DNA from: a virus
Direction: 5' to 3' (one strand)
IMG/VR virus record: IMGVR_UViG_3300031963_000328
Location: 1 to 42,098 of that record
DNA: 42,098 bases
In this document: positions 24,389-32,478 of the stretch, piece by piece
Numbering within the stretch: the first letter of the stretch is position 1
How the letters are laid out: each line of letters opens with the position of its first letter
Position numbers and translations under genes: made by a program
The notes under the pieces: model-generated
The model's input: only the letters and a program-made list of their open reading frames with translations
Told to the model about the DNA's origin: nothing
The model's database searches: none

Positions 24389-24519
24389 TATAGCTTACTT
24401 CCAAGAAGTACGAGAGTTGCGACAAGGGTTATTGCTTGAATAAGTACTTGTGTACATTGAAGCTTTGCTTGTAGCATTTGTAACTTAATTCGTTCCTTGT
24501 GATAATCTTCAGGATGCAT
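24388..24519 (-). CDS. 43-aa membrane protein next to the endolysin (holin candidate)
   Basis: A short gene linked to both neighbours by TAATG overlaps: ATG at 24519 shares a base with the endolysin stop, and its TAA at 24390-24388 shares a base with the next ATG. Residues 1-24 are hydrophilic helix (MHPEDYHKERIKLQMLQAKL). Residues 26-41 are hydrophobic (LIQAITLVATLVLLG). A single-span protein directly after an endolysin suggests a holin or pinholin-like partner. The membrane span is short, so this is tentative. Confidence 0.55.
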   Translation of the reverse strand: MHPEDYHKERIKLQMLQAKLQCTQVLIQAITLVATLVLLGSKL

Positions 24520-24905
24520 TAGTAATTCCACCGACGTTTTTTTCCAGTTCTCGTGTCAACATGAATGAAACCTTTGTTTCTTCCGTCACCAACTGCCTCA
24601 AAGTATTTTTCGCACAACAAATAAAGTTTGTCAAGCTTTTCTTTTGAGAATACTGTTGGACGTATATCCGCAGCTTTTCCTTGACAATGCTGACTTGATG
24701 GTGCTCCGCCAATCTTGACATTATAAGCTGGGGAGCGATAGCCAGAAGTGATGGTAATTGGTTCGCCAAATTCAACTCGCAAAAGCTCTAACTTCTGCAC
24801 AAGCACTGGATCGATATAAAACTCTTTATCTTCTTTGTTTTCAAACTCTTTAGTACTGAAGTGCTTTGACAAAGACTTATATTGTCCTTTTTTCCAACTA
24901 ATCAT
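24519..24905 (-). CDS. Peptidase M15 endolysin
   Basis: 128 aa. It has the M15/D-Ala-D-Ala carboxypeptidase-like zinc site: H73 and D80 in SSQHCQGKAADI (S-x-H-x-x-G-x-A-x-D) and H115 in GFIHVD, plus the usual TITSGYRSPAYN strand. It opens with an HFSTKEFENKED segment typical of this family. It cuts peptide cross-links of peptidoglycan, for host lysis. It has no signal peptide, so release would need a holin; a tiny membrane protein follows at once. It overlaps the upstream gene by 4 bases. Confidence 0.88.
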   Translation of the reverse strand: MISWKKGQYKSLSKHFSTKEFENKEDKEFYIDPVLVQKLELLRVEFGEPITITSGYRSPAYNVKIGGAPSSQHCQGKAADIRPTVFSKEKLDKLYLLCEKYFEAVGDGRNKGFIHVDTRTGKKRRWNY

Positions 24906-25141
24906 TCATAACTCCTAAAATCAAAAGCGTGTTTAATCTTGGATACAAGAGCTTTAAAGAATGGCTGTTTATATGTCCAAATAGTTGTAAAGCCATTCTT
25001 AGCTTGCCAAAGTCCAACACTAAGAAAATCTCCGTCTTCGCCTAGGCTATTAACGTAAGCATCTTCTTCTTTCTGTGCCAAATAAATGTGAAGTCCAAAG
25101 ATGTTTGAAAAGCGATAAATAAAAGCTTTAAGTTTAATCAT
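24902..25141 (-). CDS. Small protein, unknown
   Basis: 79 aa joined by ATGA overlaps on both sides. It has an aromatic-rich N-terminus (FIYRFSNIFGLHIYLAQ) and an FLSVGLWQAKNGFTTIWTY strand region, then a basic end. No signature is recognised. It is between an unknown 208-aa protein and the endolysin. Confidence 0.5.
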   Translation of the reverse strand: MIKLKAFIYRFSNIFGLHIYLAQKEEDAYVNSLGEDGDFLSVGLWQAKNGFTTIWTYKQPFFKALVSKIKHAFDFRSYE

Positions 25142-25764
25142 AGTTTCACCAATGGATGATCTTCTGGAAACTCAGTTTGCATTATCTTCTTACGCTCTTC
25201 TCCGCCATACTTAAGCCAGTGAATTCCATTCTTAGGCTTAGCGAACTTTGCGTCAAGCAAGGCAATGGCTTTGTAGAAGAAATAACTCAATCTTCGTGTC
25301 TCTCCAAAACACTCTAACAGAAAGGCTCGGTCTTGTAAAGGGACAGAAAAAGCAAAGCGATAAATCTGGGACAAGCTGTTCTGCCAGAAGTAATTACGAT
25401 GCTTGCCTCTAAGCTCCAGAGCTTGTTTTATAAGTATTTTTAAGCTAAAGGGTGGGATAGGGTAGGGGCTGAAGCTCCAGCCGTTTAAATGGATAGGTTT
25501 AAGTAAATCTAGATAAGCTAGGGCGATTATTTCATCTCTGCTAATAGGAGGCAACTCCTTATTAGGACTTCTAATTAAATAAAAATAACCTTCTGGAGTT
25601 GCTTTATTACACAACTCAAAACACTCACGTAATTTATCTTTATTTACAGGTAGTCCAAGCTTTACAGCATAGGCAGTGTAGATGCCTCCATTGTTAGAAC
25701 TTGGATTAATTCCATCTGTAGGCTTGTCATGATAACGAGTCCATTGATCTTGATAAGTTTTCAT
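25138..25764 (-). CDS. Conserved phage protein, unknown
   Basis: 208 aa from the ATG at 25764, which overlaps the HNH stop as ATGA; an in-frame ATG at 25776 is less likely. It is helical and aromatic-rich (YFYLIRSPNKELPPISRDEI, LQDRAFLLECFGETRRLSYF, KNGIHWLKYGGEERKKIM). Its length and style are familiar from uncultured phage genomes, but no role is known to me. Confidence 0.55.
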   Translation of the reverse strand: MKTYQDQWTRYHDKPTDGINPSSNNGGIYTAYAVKLGLPVNKDKLRECFELCNKATPEGYFYLIRSPNKELPPISRDEIIALAYLDLLKPIHLNGWSFSPYPIPPFSLKILIKQALELRGKHRNYFWQNSLSQIYRFAFSVPLQDRAFLLECFGETRRLSYFFYKAIALLDAKFAKPKNGIHWLKYGGEERKKIMQTEFPEDHPLVKL

Positions 25765-26309
25765 ATATGTCTCCAAGTTTGTCGTCTCACAATATAACCA
25801 ACAACACTATGATGAATCCCAAACATTTCACCGATATCCTTATATCGATATTTTTTTGTGGCATGTAACTCTCTTATTTTAAGAACCACTTCTTCAGTAA
25901 CAACAGCCCTGTGGTTATCTTCGCCCAAGTATCTCTTAATATATCTATTATTAAAAGCGTGCTGTGTATTCTGCTTAGGAGAAACCCACTCTAGATTTTC
26001 TACCGAGTTATTAGTTTTGTCCAAATCTTTATGATTAACTTCCTTTAAATTAGTCTCATTTATAATAAACGTGAGCGCGACCAACCTGTGGATAAGTTTT
26101 GCTGATTTTTTTCCATTCTTATTTAAGATTATTCTACCATACTTATTTCCGGCATACACAACTTTAAGCTGCTTTCCTTTCTTCATTAAAACTTTACCAT
26201 TACGGTGTTGGACTGCTCTATCTAAAGACTTAACTCTGCCAAGATTACTAACTTGATAAATTCCTTCATAGCCTTCAATATCCCTCCATTCTTCTACTTC
26301 ATTATTCAT
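25761..26309 (-). CDS. NUMOD4-HNH homing endonuclease with C-terminal HTH
   Basis: 182 aa from the ATG at 26309 with GGAG upstream. Residues 4-40 are NUMOD4 (EEWRDIEGYEGIYQVSNLGR). Residues about 70-112 are the HNH core (IHRLVALTF, EVNHKDLDKTNNSVENLEWV). Residues about 135-178 are a helix-turn-helix (YKDIGEMFGIHHSVVGYI) that would set DNA specificity. It lies directly after the dUTPase gene and overlaps the downstream gene as ATGA. It is closest in layout to the enzyme at 32478. Confidence 0.88.
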   Translation of the reverse strand: MNNEVEEWRDIEGYEGIYQVSNLGRVKSLDRAVQHRNGKVLMKKGKQLKVVYAGNKYGRIILNKNGKKSAKLIHRLVALTFIINETNLKEVNHKDLDKTNNSVENLEWVSPKQNTQHAFNNRYIKRYLGEDNHRAVVTEEVVLKIRELHATKKYRYKDIGEMFGIHHSVVGYIVRRQTWRHI

Positions 26310-26310
26310 C

Positions 26311-26736
26311 CTAAACTCCAGAACTTCCAAATCCACCAGAACCTCTTTTTGTTTCTGAAAGATCTGATACGATATTGATTGTTGGGGTTATAAAAGGAAC
26401 TAATATTAATTGTCCCACTCTATCTCCAACTCTGTACATTTTGCTTGGGTTATAATTATATGTTGTTTTAAATCGTAGCTTCACTTCTCCTCGATATCCG
26501 CTGTCAATAACTCCAACAGAATTACAAAGAGTTAAGTCATATTTAGAAATGCTTGATCGAGGAAACAAAAGTCCAACACAACCATCGGGTATTTCAAAAG
26601 CTAAGTTTGTGCCATACTCCACATAGTCATCAGTAAAAGAAATACTTGTAGCAGTCAGATCTAATCCAGCATCTCCTAAGTTTTGAAAACTTGGAACAGT
26701 TGTTGAAATAGCTTTATCAATAATTTTAATGTTCAT
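26311..26736 (-). CDS. dut: dUTP diphosphatase
   Basis: 141 aa from the ATG at 26736 (AGGA upstream); longer in-frame starts would cover the small gene before it. All five trimeric-dUTPase motifs are present: GDAGLDL, PRSSISK, NSVGVIDSGYRGEV, GDRVGQLIL and the C-terminal RGSGGFGSSG. It hydrolyses dUTP to dUMP and PPi, keeping uracil out of phage DNA and supplying dUMP. With the ribonucleotide reductase and MazG-like protein it forms the nucleotide-pool set. Confidence 0.95.
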   Translation of the reverse strand: MNIKIIDKAISTTVPSFQNLGDAGLDLTATSISFTDDYVEYGTNLAFEIPDGCVGLLFPRSSISKYDLTLCNSVGVIDSGYRGEVKLRFKTTYNYNPSKMYRVGDRVGQLILVPFITPTINIVSDLSETKRGSGGFGSSGV

Positions 26737-26824
26737 TGGCTTCCTCACAAGCTTTGCAGGCACAGGTATATTCTGTATCTTTACACTCTTCTTTATTACA
26801 AACACTTCCAATTGAATCTATCAT
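26726..26824 (-). CDS. 32-aa Cys-rich microprotein
   Basis: A short gene with an AAGGAG ribosome binding site before ATG 26824 and a TAA 11 bases inside the dUTPase gene. The 32-residue product has five cysteines in the order C-x4-C ... C-x-C-x2-C (VCNKEECKD, then TCACKACEEA), which suggests a small zinc knuckle. There is no signal peptide. The function is unknown; the start and the overlap style support it being translated. Confidence 0.5.
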   Translation of the reverse strand: MIDSIGSVCNKEECKDTEYTCACKACEEANEH

Positions 26825-26832
26825 ATAACTCC

Positions 26833-27264
26833 TTAAAATTCTAAAGCTAAACCTAACCCAACTCTTTTTGTGGTGTCAACAGAACCAACTACAGATAGTT
26901 TGCCAACCAATGGAGCTAAAACAACTGCCCCAAACTCTGGCTTATTGCTAAATTGATTTACGTCCTTTAAAGCTAACAGCCCAAGAGTTACTCCAGATGA
27001 AGACTTTTTGCTTGTTTCTTTTGAAGAAGCTATGGATGTGTTCGTCTGACTTTCATCATTCTCAACCACTTCAGTTTCTGTTGTGGTCGTACCATCTGGC
27101 TTTTTCTCTTCTTTAATGCGGGTAGTTTTTTTCTTTTTCTTCACTTCTTCTTTCTTTTCCACATACTTAACAACTTCCTTAATCTCTGCTTTTGGTTGAA
27201 GGACAAATCGTCCGACAAGTAAGCAAACAGCTCCAACAATTGCGTAACGTGTAAGATTTTTCAT
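26833..27264 (-). CDS. Membrane-anchored Lys/Thr-rich phage protein
   Basis: 143 aa. Residues 5-22 are a membrane helix (RYAIVGAVCLLVGRFVL), then a charged helix (EIKEVVKYVEKKEEVKKKKK), a Thr/Ser linker (KPDGTTTTETEVVEND) and a C-terminal beta-like domain ending VGLGLALEF. I know this layout from many uncultured phages (YVEK, K-x-P-D-G-T, T-E-T, final G-L-x-L-E-F); its role is unknown. A spanin-like or envelope function is possible. The final strand ending in Phe is reminiscent of outer-membrane proteins, but the fragment is short. Confidence 0.55.
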   Translation of the reverse strand: MKNLTRYAIVGAVCLLVGRFVLQPKAEIKEVVKYVEKKEEVKKKKKTTRIKEEKKPDGTTTTETEVVENDESQTNTSIASSKETSKKSSSGVTLGLLALKDVNQFSNKPEFGAVVLAPLVGKLSVVGSVDTTKRVGLGLALEF

Positions 27265-27416
27265 GGTAAAATCCTATCAATTAAAGTACAGGCTAGAAGC
27301 ACAAGTGCTACAGTTAGGGACATTCCAAGTATTGGACTTAACTCGTTTTTAGCACAATATAGACCAACTGTTTTGCCAATGATAAAGCCAAGGGTTAATT
27401 TTAAAAAGATGGTCAT
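27261..27416 (-). CDS. 51-aa protein with two membrane segments (holin-like)
   Basis: A short gene coupled by ATGA at both ends (ATG at 27416; TGA at 27263-27261), with AAAGG 6 bases upstream. Two hydrophobic helices, FLKLTLGFIIGKTVGLY and ILGMSLTVALVLLACTLI, are joined by a short polar loop (CAKNELSP). Size and topology match class II holins or small membrane effectors. It is not beside the endolysin, so a lysis role is only a candidate. Confidence 0.55.
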   Translation of the reverse strand: MTIFLKLTLGFIIGKTVGLYCAKNELSPILGMSLTVALVLLACTLIDRILP

Positions 27417-27730
27417 AGAATGCCTTTGAGTTTAAAAATAAGCTTGTCAAGAAGACTGAGCTTTTTAATATCTTTTGGATCGTAATAATGGGTATAAAAA
27501 TAACCAACTCCATCAAGTGAGTTTTCAAATTTTACATAGATGTTATCATCGGAAATTTTGAGAATCGTACCAACTCCATGTACAGCAAAGAGACTACAAA
27601 CTGCGCTAGTAAAATGTTTATTATCGAGAACTCCTCCGACGCTGTGAACAACAAATATACTGTCAATGTTGGAGTAGAAACGAAAACCTCGTGGTGTCAT
27701 TTTTACTTTGTCGCCTATTTTAAGATTCAT
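27413..27730 (-). CDS. Small SH3/KOW-like protein
   Basis: 105 aa from the ATG at 27730 (ATGA overlap with the upstream stop, GAGAG upstream). It starts MNLKIGDKVKMTPRGFRF and continues with strands typical of a small barrel (VGTILKISDDNIYVKFENS). The last 20 residues are a basic amphipathic helix (KKLSLLDKLIFKLKG). It is related in style to the tagged small proteins further upstream but lacks the S-x-L-x-x-E-L end. Confidence 0.55.
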   Translation of the reverse strand: MNLKIGDKVKMTPRGFRFYSNIDSIFVVHSVGGVLDNKHFTSAVCSLFAVHGVGTILKISDDNIYVKFENSLDGVGYFYTHYYDPKDIKKLSLLDKLIFKLKGIL

Positions 27731-27915
27731 AATTTTCTCTCTTGTATGCATTTAGATAAATCTTTATATCCAGCTAATTTATTAGCTCCTAAACATTTTA
27801 TATAATATTGTTGACATAATAATTGTTTAGTTTCTATATATTCAGTCATAGATACTGTACTTGCTCTAACTCCATTTAACTGACAAAGTAATATAATTGT
27901 TTTTATTATTTCCAT
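27727..27915 (-). CDS. Small Cys-containing protein, possibly exported
   Basis: 62 aa from the ATG at 27915, directly after the HNH stop; a longer in-frame start at 27933 would overlap that gene. The first 18 residues (MEIIKTIILLCQLNGVRA) look like a weak signal peptide. The remainder has three more cysteines (LLCQQYYIKCLGANK, LSKCIQERKL) that could form disulfides outside the cytoplasm. It is not recognised. Confidence 0.45.
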   Translation of the reverse strand: MEIIKTIILLCQLNGVRASTVSMTEYIETKQLLCQQYYIKCLGANKLAGYKDLSKCIQERKL

Positions 27916-27916
27916 A

Positions 27917-28309
27917 CTAAATATCATCCGCAAAAAATGTATTGTAAGTATTTCCTAAATTTTTGGAATGAGGTGCTAATCTTGTATAAACTTCACCATC
28001 ATATGAGTAAAACCAATGAACTACCAAAGGATCTACATAAAATCTAAGATCTTTATTAAAACGCACTAGATATTCTTTAAATTCTTGCATTGTTTTATTG
28101 CTTTTTAATCTATTACAGTCCCAGCAACAAGGAATACAATTTCCTGAAATATAGCCTTTAGTATTGTCAATTCTATCAATACCGACCTCATCTTTCTTAA
28201 CTCTACAATAATAACAAGGTCTTTTTTCTAAGATTGCAAAGATTTGTTCTGGAATATTAAATTTCATTTTATTTTTTTGCGCTCTAGATTTGTATCTTGA
28301 AAATTTCAC
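27917..28309 (-). CDS. HNH-type endonuclease (zinc-ribbon class) after the polymerase gene
   Basis: 130 aa from a GTG start that overlaps the polymerase stop as GTGA. It carries PCYYCRVKK (first zinc pair), GIDRIDNTKGYISGN (the catalytic region, with D-R in place of the usual D-H) and IPCCWDCNRLKSNKT (second zinc pair and the final Asn/Lys). The same D-R-[IV]-D-N ... C-C-W-x-C-N pattern is in the enzyme at 38413. It is probably a free-standing homing endonuclease that protects or spreads the polymerase locus. Confidence 0.75.
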   Translation of the reverse strand: MKFSRYKSRAQKNKMKFNIPEQIFAILEKRPCYYCRVKKDEVGIDRIDNTKGYISGNCIPCCWDCNRLKSNKTMQEFKEYLVRFNKDLRFYVDPLVVHWFYSYDGEVYTRLAPHSKNLGNTYNTFFADDI

Positions 28310-30771
28310 AAACTCTCCCTGAGTTTTAAGTTCTTAGGTTTAGAATAGTCAATAAATTTACTTATGTCAATAACATTTTTTAATATTTTAACTGTAGCAT
28401 GAACTCGTCCAAGATAATGCTCCACATCATAATTTCCATCAAAATGCTTTGCATTTCTTAGAACTTGATTAGGCTCCATCTTGGGACGACCATTTTTATA
28501 GAACTGCGGTTCCCCTTTTTCTTCAACTTGAACCTCTCCATCAACTGCACTATAAACCCAAACCTTGTCGCCCTCCCTAGCATCCGAGTCTAAAGCTTCT
28601 AAAACCTTAGTTTCATTTTTCCTAGTTCCAGTCAGTAGTTTTTTAGTCACCGACTTTTTTACAGCCCAGCGAGAAATATCTGAAATAGCTAAGGTTTCTT
28701 TGCAATATCTATTATAAATCTCTAGCTCTTTTCCTTCATTAAAAACCAAACTTTTAAGAAGTTCTTGCAACATAGCCAATAAAGCCGGCTCTTTTTTACT
28801 GTCAACAAAGCTTGAACCTTTAGTCTTAAACTTCTTCGCACCCTTTGGAAGTAAAACATAGTTCTTGGCTTTGGAAACAATCACTCTATCATATTCACCA
28901 TCGTCTTCCCAGTCGCAGTACATTATTCCTTTAAGTTGTTCTTCAATATTTTGCTTCTCTTCCTCAGAAAAACTGCTATGGTCATTTTTAGCAAAAGAGA
29001 GCGAATCGGTGTCGAGGTTAACAAGGATAAAATTGTTTTTAGGCATATTATCAAAGCTAACTTTAGTCTGAACGTCAATGCGGGAGAAGTCTTCATAATC
29101 CTGCTCCTCCGCATATTCTTTCCACCAATGAGTAATTTCATGACCTGTTGCCCAGATTACAGCTTTCTTAAGACCGGCTCTACAACATCTGGTAATTTCT
29201 GCTGCATGTTCAAATGAATTAAAGTTCAAGCCGGGAGTCCCTAAAACTCCATAACTTGAGTTAATGAATATCTTACCAGCTGCCTGTAAGTCATCATAAT
29301 ACTTATCGCCGGTTTCTTTAAATAGCTTTTTATTATTTAGTCGAGCTTCAGTAAAGTACTTCACAGTCTTAACAAATATATTATCAGGGTCTTTCTCGGA
29401 ATTGTGGATATTAAATTTAAGAATGGTACTGGGATAATAACTAGCCGCATCATACTTTAGAACATTGGAATAGATTCCCGGAATTCCATAACTCATACCT
29501 CCAGCCACTCTTTGTGGTTCAGAAGCTTTAGGAATAGAATGCCCCCGCTGGAGATATCCCCGCACAAGCACTGAGTTTACCCATTTACCTGTAGCTCCTT
29601 GCATCATTTCTTCAAAAGGCATAGCAGTTGAAACCGCAGTATAAAAGTATGATGTTATCATTCGAAAATACAAATTAATTGTATCCTCTGAGTCATCGAT
29701 ACCATACTGGACGATCTTCTCACGTTCCTCTGGAATTCCCCAGTTTTTATGAATTTGAGAGGCATCATAGAATTGTCTGTCAGGTGTAACAAAGCCTTCA
29801 GCTTCAGCAATAGGCTTTAATCCCCAGCTGGGATATCCTTTACCGACTCCATAATTCAAAGCTACAAATTGACCATCGATAATTTGCCTTCCGTATATAT
29901 GAGCTTTAAAATAATCCCAGCTTGTATTCCCGTCTACTCGCTTCTGAGAGGCTTTCTTCTTAAATTGAACATTGGAACCATCGCGTCCAAGCTTTAGGCT
30001 TGTGTCATAGAGTTCAGCTACATGCGCTAGATAAGGCAAATCATAACCATAGCCATTCCAAAAGTTAATAATATCTGGATCAATCTCTCTTACCCATTCA
30101 GTCCAAGCATTGATAAGTTCTCCACAATCTTTATAGTGGTCAAGCCTAAAATGCTTTTTAATATGCAAGTCTTTTTTACGATAGCTATTTGTAATAAGAT
30201 ATACTTGACTACCAGAATGTTTAGTAAGTCCATCGGATTCTATATCAAATGCCAATACGCCCAAATCTTGTGGCTTAAGTCCTTTGTAAAGTGTTATACC
30301 CTCATGTAGCATAAATTGTTCACGAGCGTTCCATACTCCGTATACATCTTTTCTCATGCCTATAAACATTTGCATATATTTACAAAACTGTTCATAAGAT
30401 GAAAAATACCGAATGTATTTATAATGGAGATTACCTTCTAATCTTTTAAAATTAAGGTCAATCTTTGTTGATGATAAAAGCCAAAACTTAGCAGGACGAA
30501 CTTCTATCGAACCATCTAACTTAAAAAGAATAGCGTTATTGTCTTGTAGTTCGACTGCTACAATTTCTAAAGTTTTATCTTTACCAAAAATAATATCATC
30601 TTGATATTGCAATTCTTTTAAAAAAGGCTTATAAGTTTCCGCAAATGTAAACTCGTAATCTTTGGTTTCAATTTTATCAGATTTAAGTTCGAATGGTTCT
30701 TTATCTTCTAAAAGAAGAGAACGTAATTCGGAGTAAGCGATGCTATCAGAAATATGATAAGTATCTTTCAA
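28306..30771 (-). CDS. Family B DNA polymerase
   Basis: 821 aa from a TTG start (TTGA overlap with the upstream stop, GAGGAG 6 bases before). The exonuclease motifs are Exo I FDIESDGL (about 174), Exo II NFWNGYGYDLPYL, and Exo III YGIDDSEDT. The polymerase motifs are A YDAASYYPS (about 439), B NSSYGVLG (about 503) and C LDTDSLSF (about 586). The length is near that of T4/RB69 enzymes. It is the replicative polymerase with proofreading. A small tagged SH3-like gene sits before it and an HNH endonuclease follows. TTG initiation may hold down its level or tie it to the upstream gene. Confidence 0.95.
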   Translation of the reverse strand: MKDTYHISDSIAYSELRSLLLEDKEPFELKSDKIETKDYEFTFAETYKPFLKELQYQDDIIFGKDKTLEIVAVELQDNNAILFKLDGSIEVRPAKFWLLSSTKIDLNFKRLEGNLHYKYIRYFSSYEQFCKYMQMFIGMRKDVYGVWNAREQFMLHEGITLYKGLKPQDLGVLAFDIESDGLTKHSGSQVYLITNSYRKKDLHIKKHFRLDHYKDCGELINAWTEWVREIDPDIINFWNGYGYDLPYLAHVAELYDTSLKLGRDGSNVQFKKKASQKRVDGNTSWDYFKAHIYGRQIIDGQFVALNYGVGKGYPSWGLKPIAEAEGFVTPDRQFYDASQIHKNWGIPEEREKIVQYGIDDSEDTINLYFRMITSYFYTAVSTAMPFEEMMQGATGKWVNSVLVRGYLQRGHSIPKASEPQRVAGGMSYGIPGIYSNVLKYDAASYYPSTILKFNIHNSEKDPDNIFVKTVKYFTEARLNNKKLFKETGDKYYDDLQAAGKIFINSSYGVLGTPGLNFNSFEHAAEITRCCRAGLKKAVIWATGHEITHWWKEYAEEQDYEDFSRIDVQTKVSFDNMPKNNFILVNLDTDSLSFAKNDHSSFSEEEKQNIEEQLKGIMYCDWEDDGEYDRVIVSKAKNYVLLPKGAKKFKTKGSSFVDSKKEPALLAMLQELLKSLVFNEGKELEIYNRYCKETLAISDISRWAVKKSVTKKLLTGTRKNETKVLEALDSDAREGDKVWVYSAVDGEVQVEEKGEPQFYKNGRPKMEPNQVLRNAKHFDGNYDVEHYLGRVHATVKILKNVIDISKFIDYSKPKNLKLRESL

Positions 30772-30977
30772 AATAACTCCTCAATTAATGAGCTATAAGC
30801 AACAGCTCTACACCAAACCAAACTCTTGTCTTCTAATTCAATTCTATAAGGAAATACAAAAGCTCCTTTCCCAAATCCAGCTGGTTCTATTTCAAGTATA
30901 GTGCCAATTTTATATAGAGAAAAATCATAATTACACCGTACAATAATTGCCTTATCCCCAACTTTTAAACTTCCCAT
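30768..30977 (-). CDS. Tagged SH3-like small protein preceding the polymerase
   Basis: 69 aa; GGAG 7 bases before the ATG, which lies 13 bases inside the upstream gene. It starts MGSLKVGDKAIIVR and runs as a strand-rich barrel (YKIGTILEIEPAG, FPYRIELEDKSLVW). It ends AYSSLIEELF. The GAGGAGTTATT coding the tag is the ribosome binding site of the polymerase gene, whose TTG overlaps the TGA. One of six proteins with this tag. Role unknown: it may be a partner of the next product or a translational coupler. Confidence 0.65.
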   Translation of the reverse strand: MGSLKVGDKAIIVRCNYDFSLYKIGTILEIEPAGFGKGAFVFPYRIELEDKSLVWCRAVAYSSLIEELF

Positions 30978-31216
30978 GCAAGTTCTCCATTAGCCAATAG
31001 ATAAAGAGCCTCGGCTACTCTGCGCTCTTGCTTACTAATGTTACCAGTTTTAAAATAATTAGCAAGGATATCATCCATAAGTTCACTTTCATATTTACCA
31101 CTAAGAATAAAATTACACTCGTCTAGCAAAACTTCATCACTAAGTCCTTCAAGTTCCATTGATATAGTTGTATTCTCAAAGGATATGTCGTTGTAATCAA
31201 TAAGTAAGTCTTTCAC
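30965..31216 (-). CDS. Small acidic helical protein, unknown
   Basis: 83 aa from a GTG start overlapping the upstream TGA (GTGA), with AAAGGAG in the tag of the upstream gene as ribosome binding site. It is acidic and helical (ELEGLSDEVLLDECNFILSG, then ERRVAEALYLLANGE). No motif is recognised. It lies between two tagged SH3-like genes in the primase-polymerase stretch. Confidence 0.5.
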   Translation of the reverse strand: MKDLLIDYNDISFENTTISMELEGLSDEVLLDECNFILSGKYESELMDDILANYFKTGNISKQERRVAEALYLLANGELAWEV

Positions 31217-31434
31217 AACAACTCCTTTTCTAAAGAAGATAGAGGAACTTCATAGGCATAGAATTCAGTACCAAGATAAATAAGACCTTTTGTCTCACCT
31301 CTATTCCATGTAATATACACATACCCATGTAGGATGTCAATACTAGTTACATAAAAGGTATTTAAAAAACAACGGTACTTTCTTCCAACTTGGAACTCGT
31401 TTACATTACATTTTTTCTCTGGCTCTTTTTCCAT
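31213..31434 (-). CDS. Tagged SH3-like small protein following the primase
   Basis: 73 aa from the ATG at 31434, which lies 29 bases inside the primase gene; a longer in-frame start exists but would extend the overlap. It starts with NEFQVGRKYRCFLN, followed by strands (YVTSIDILHGYVYITW) and the tag VPLSSLEKELL. The tag and its DNA are nearly identical to those of the gene ending at 32251. GAAAAGGAG in the tag serves the GTG start of the next gene. Confidence 0.6.
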   Translation of the reverse strand: MEKEPEKKCNVNEFQVGRKYRCFLNTFYVTSIDILHGYVYITWNRGETKGLIYLGTEFYAYEVPLSSLEKELL

Positions 31435-32254
31435 CTCGTATAGCCCTGTTAATTTGATAAACGTCACGCTTGTCCAAAGATTCTGGAGCAAGCTTATCAA
31501 TGACTTCTTCAATTATCATATCATCAACGCCAGAAAGCGCAAGAGAAAATACACAACCGTTTAAGGCATTTATCCAAAGCCCCGGCAAGCCTGTGTGGGC
31601 ATTTGTAAGAAAGAACTCCACCGCCTCTGGGATTGTCTCTCTATCCTTGCCATAAAGGAGCTTTACGAGGTCTTTGAGGTTATCTGGCACTTCCACCTGC
31701 GTTTCTTTATAAACCTCGTTTAAAGCCTGTTCTGGAGCTTTCTTCGGCACAAGAAAATCTCCATCCTGCCAAAAGCCAGCTTCCATCTTGGAAGGAGCGT
31801 ACCAGCGAGCATAGTCGCTACACTGTGCATCAAGCTCTGGAAACTGCTCTTGCATCCAATCCCAAGTAGCGTCAAAGTCATCTTTGTTGAGGATAGTTTT
31901 AGCCAGTGGGAAGATCAGTCTGAACTTGTGAAACTCTGGAGTGAAACTTGGGCTTGGAAGACACAGACAAGCCAATCCAAGTTTTTGAATGCGCTTCTCA
32001 GCATCTTCCATAGTTAGCCCAGAATCAACATCTAAGCTCATAAAGTCTGTGGACACAAACCAATCATTGTGTCTAAAGCTTGAGAAAATGCTCGGACTCC
32101 AACCATAAGAAGTTACAGCATTAATCAAATCCTCGTCAGTGGCAATCTCAATTACCTGTGGAAGATTAGGATTAGACGCAAGCTTAGACTGGGCAATCTT
32201 ATCATCTTTATTCTTTGGTAGGTAGTTTACCTTAGAAAAAACGCTAAGCTTCAT
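31406..32254 (-). CDS. AEP-type DNA primase (PrimPol-like)
   Basis: 282 aa; the ATG overlaps the upstream TGA. The archaeo-eukaryotic primase pattern is visible: SLDVDSGLT (first acidic pair, about 73-79), then SFTPEFHKFRLIFPL (H with following strand, about 103-117), then CSDYARWYAP (about 147-156). Residues 200-282 are a helical C-terminal region like PriCT domains. It would make primers for the family B polymerase and lies between the helicase and polymerase genes. It has no zinc finger and no fused helicase, so the DnaB-like protein at 33047 is the likely partner. Confidence 0.7.
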   Translation of the reverse strand: MKLSVFSKVNYLPKNKDDKIAQSKLASNPNLPQVIEIATDEDLINAVTSYGWSPSIFSSFRHNDWFVSTDFMSLDVDSGLTMEDAEKRIQKLGLACLCLPSPSFTPEFHKFRLIFPLAKTILNKDDFDATWDWMQEQFPELDAQCSDYARWYAPSKMEAGFWQDGDFLVPKKAPEQALNEVYKETQVEVPDNLKDLVKLLYGKDRETIPEAVEFFLTNAHTGLPGLWINALNGCVFSLALSGVDDMIIEEVIDKLAPESLDKRDVYQINRAIRDGKRAREKM

Positions 32255-32478
32255 AGCAATTCCTTTTCTAAAGAAGATAATGGTTCTACTTGTATTTCAG
32301 CTACTTCGTTAGCCCATGGTGGTATGATAGTAGGGAATATAAGTTTATACCCATAATCAGTGTAGAAATGAAATTCAACAATATCATCTGAACGAAACTC
32401 ATGAGAAGAGTAATAAAGCGGGTGCTTTGTTTTTTTAGACTTATACCAAGCTCCTACAACAAGATCTCTAACAAACAT
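32251..32478 (-). CDS. Tagged SH3-like small protein preceding the primase
   Basis: 75 aa; its ATG shares a base with the HNH stop upstream (TAATG). It starts MFVRDLVVGAWYKSKK, continues with FRSDDIVEFHFYTDYGYKLI and ends VEPLSSLEKELL. The last codons (GAAAAGGAATTGCT) carry the ribosome binding site of the primase, whose ATG overlaps the TGA. The terminal 30 bases are almost the same as those ending the gene at 31213, pointing to recent duplication or exchange. Confidence 0.6.
   Translation of the reverse strand: MFVRDLVVGAWYKSKKTKHPLYYSSHEFRSDDIVEFHFYTDYGYKLIFPTIIPPWANEVAEIQVEPLSSLEKELL

Noticed and set aside
30660-30700. A GTTCGAAT T-loop-like word suggesting a tRNA
   Set aside because: It lies in the polymerase coding sequence and has no cloverleaf around it.
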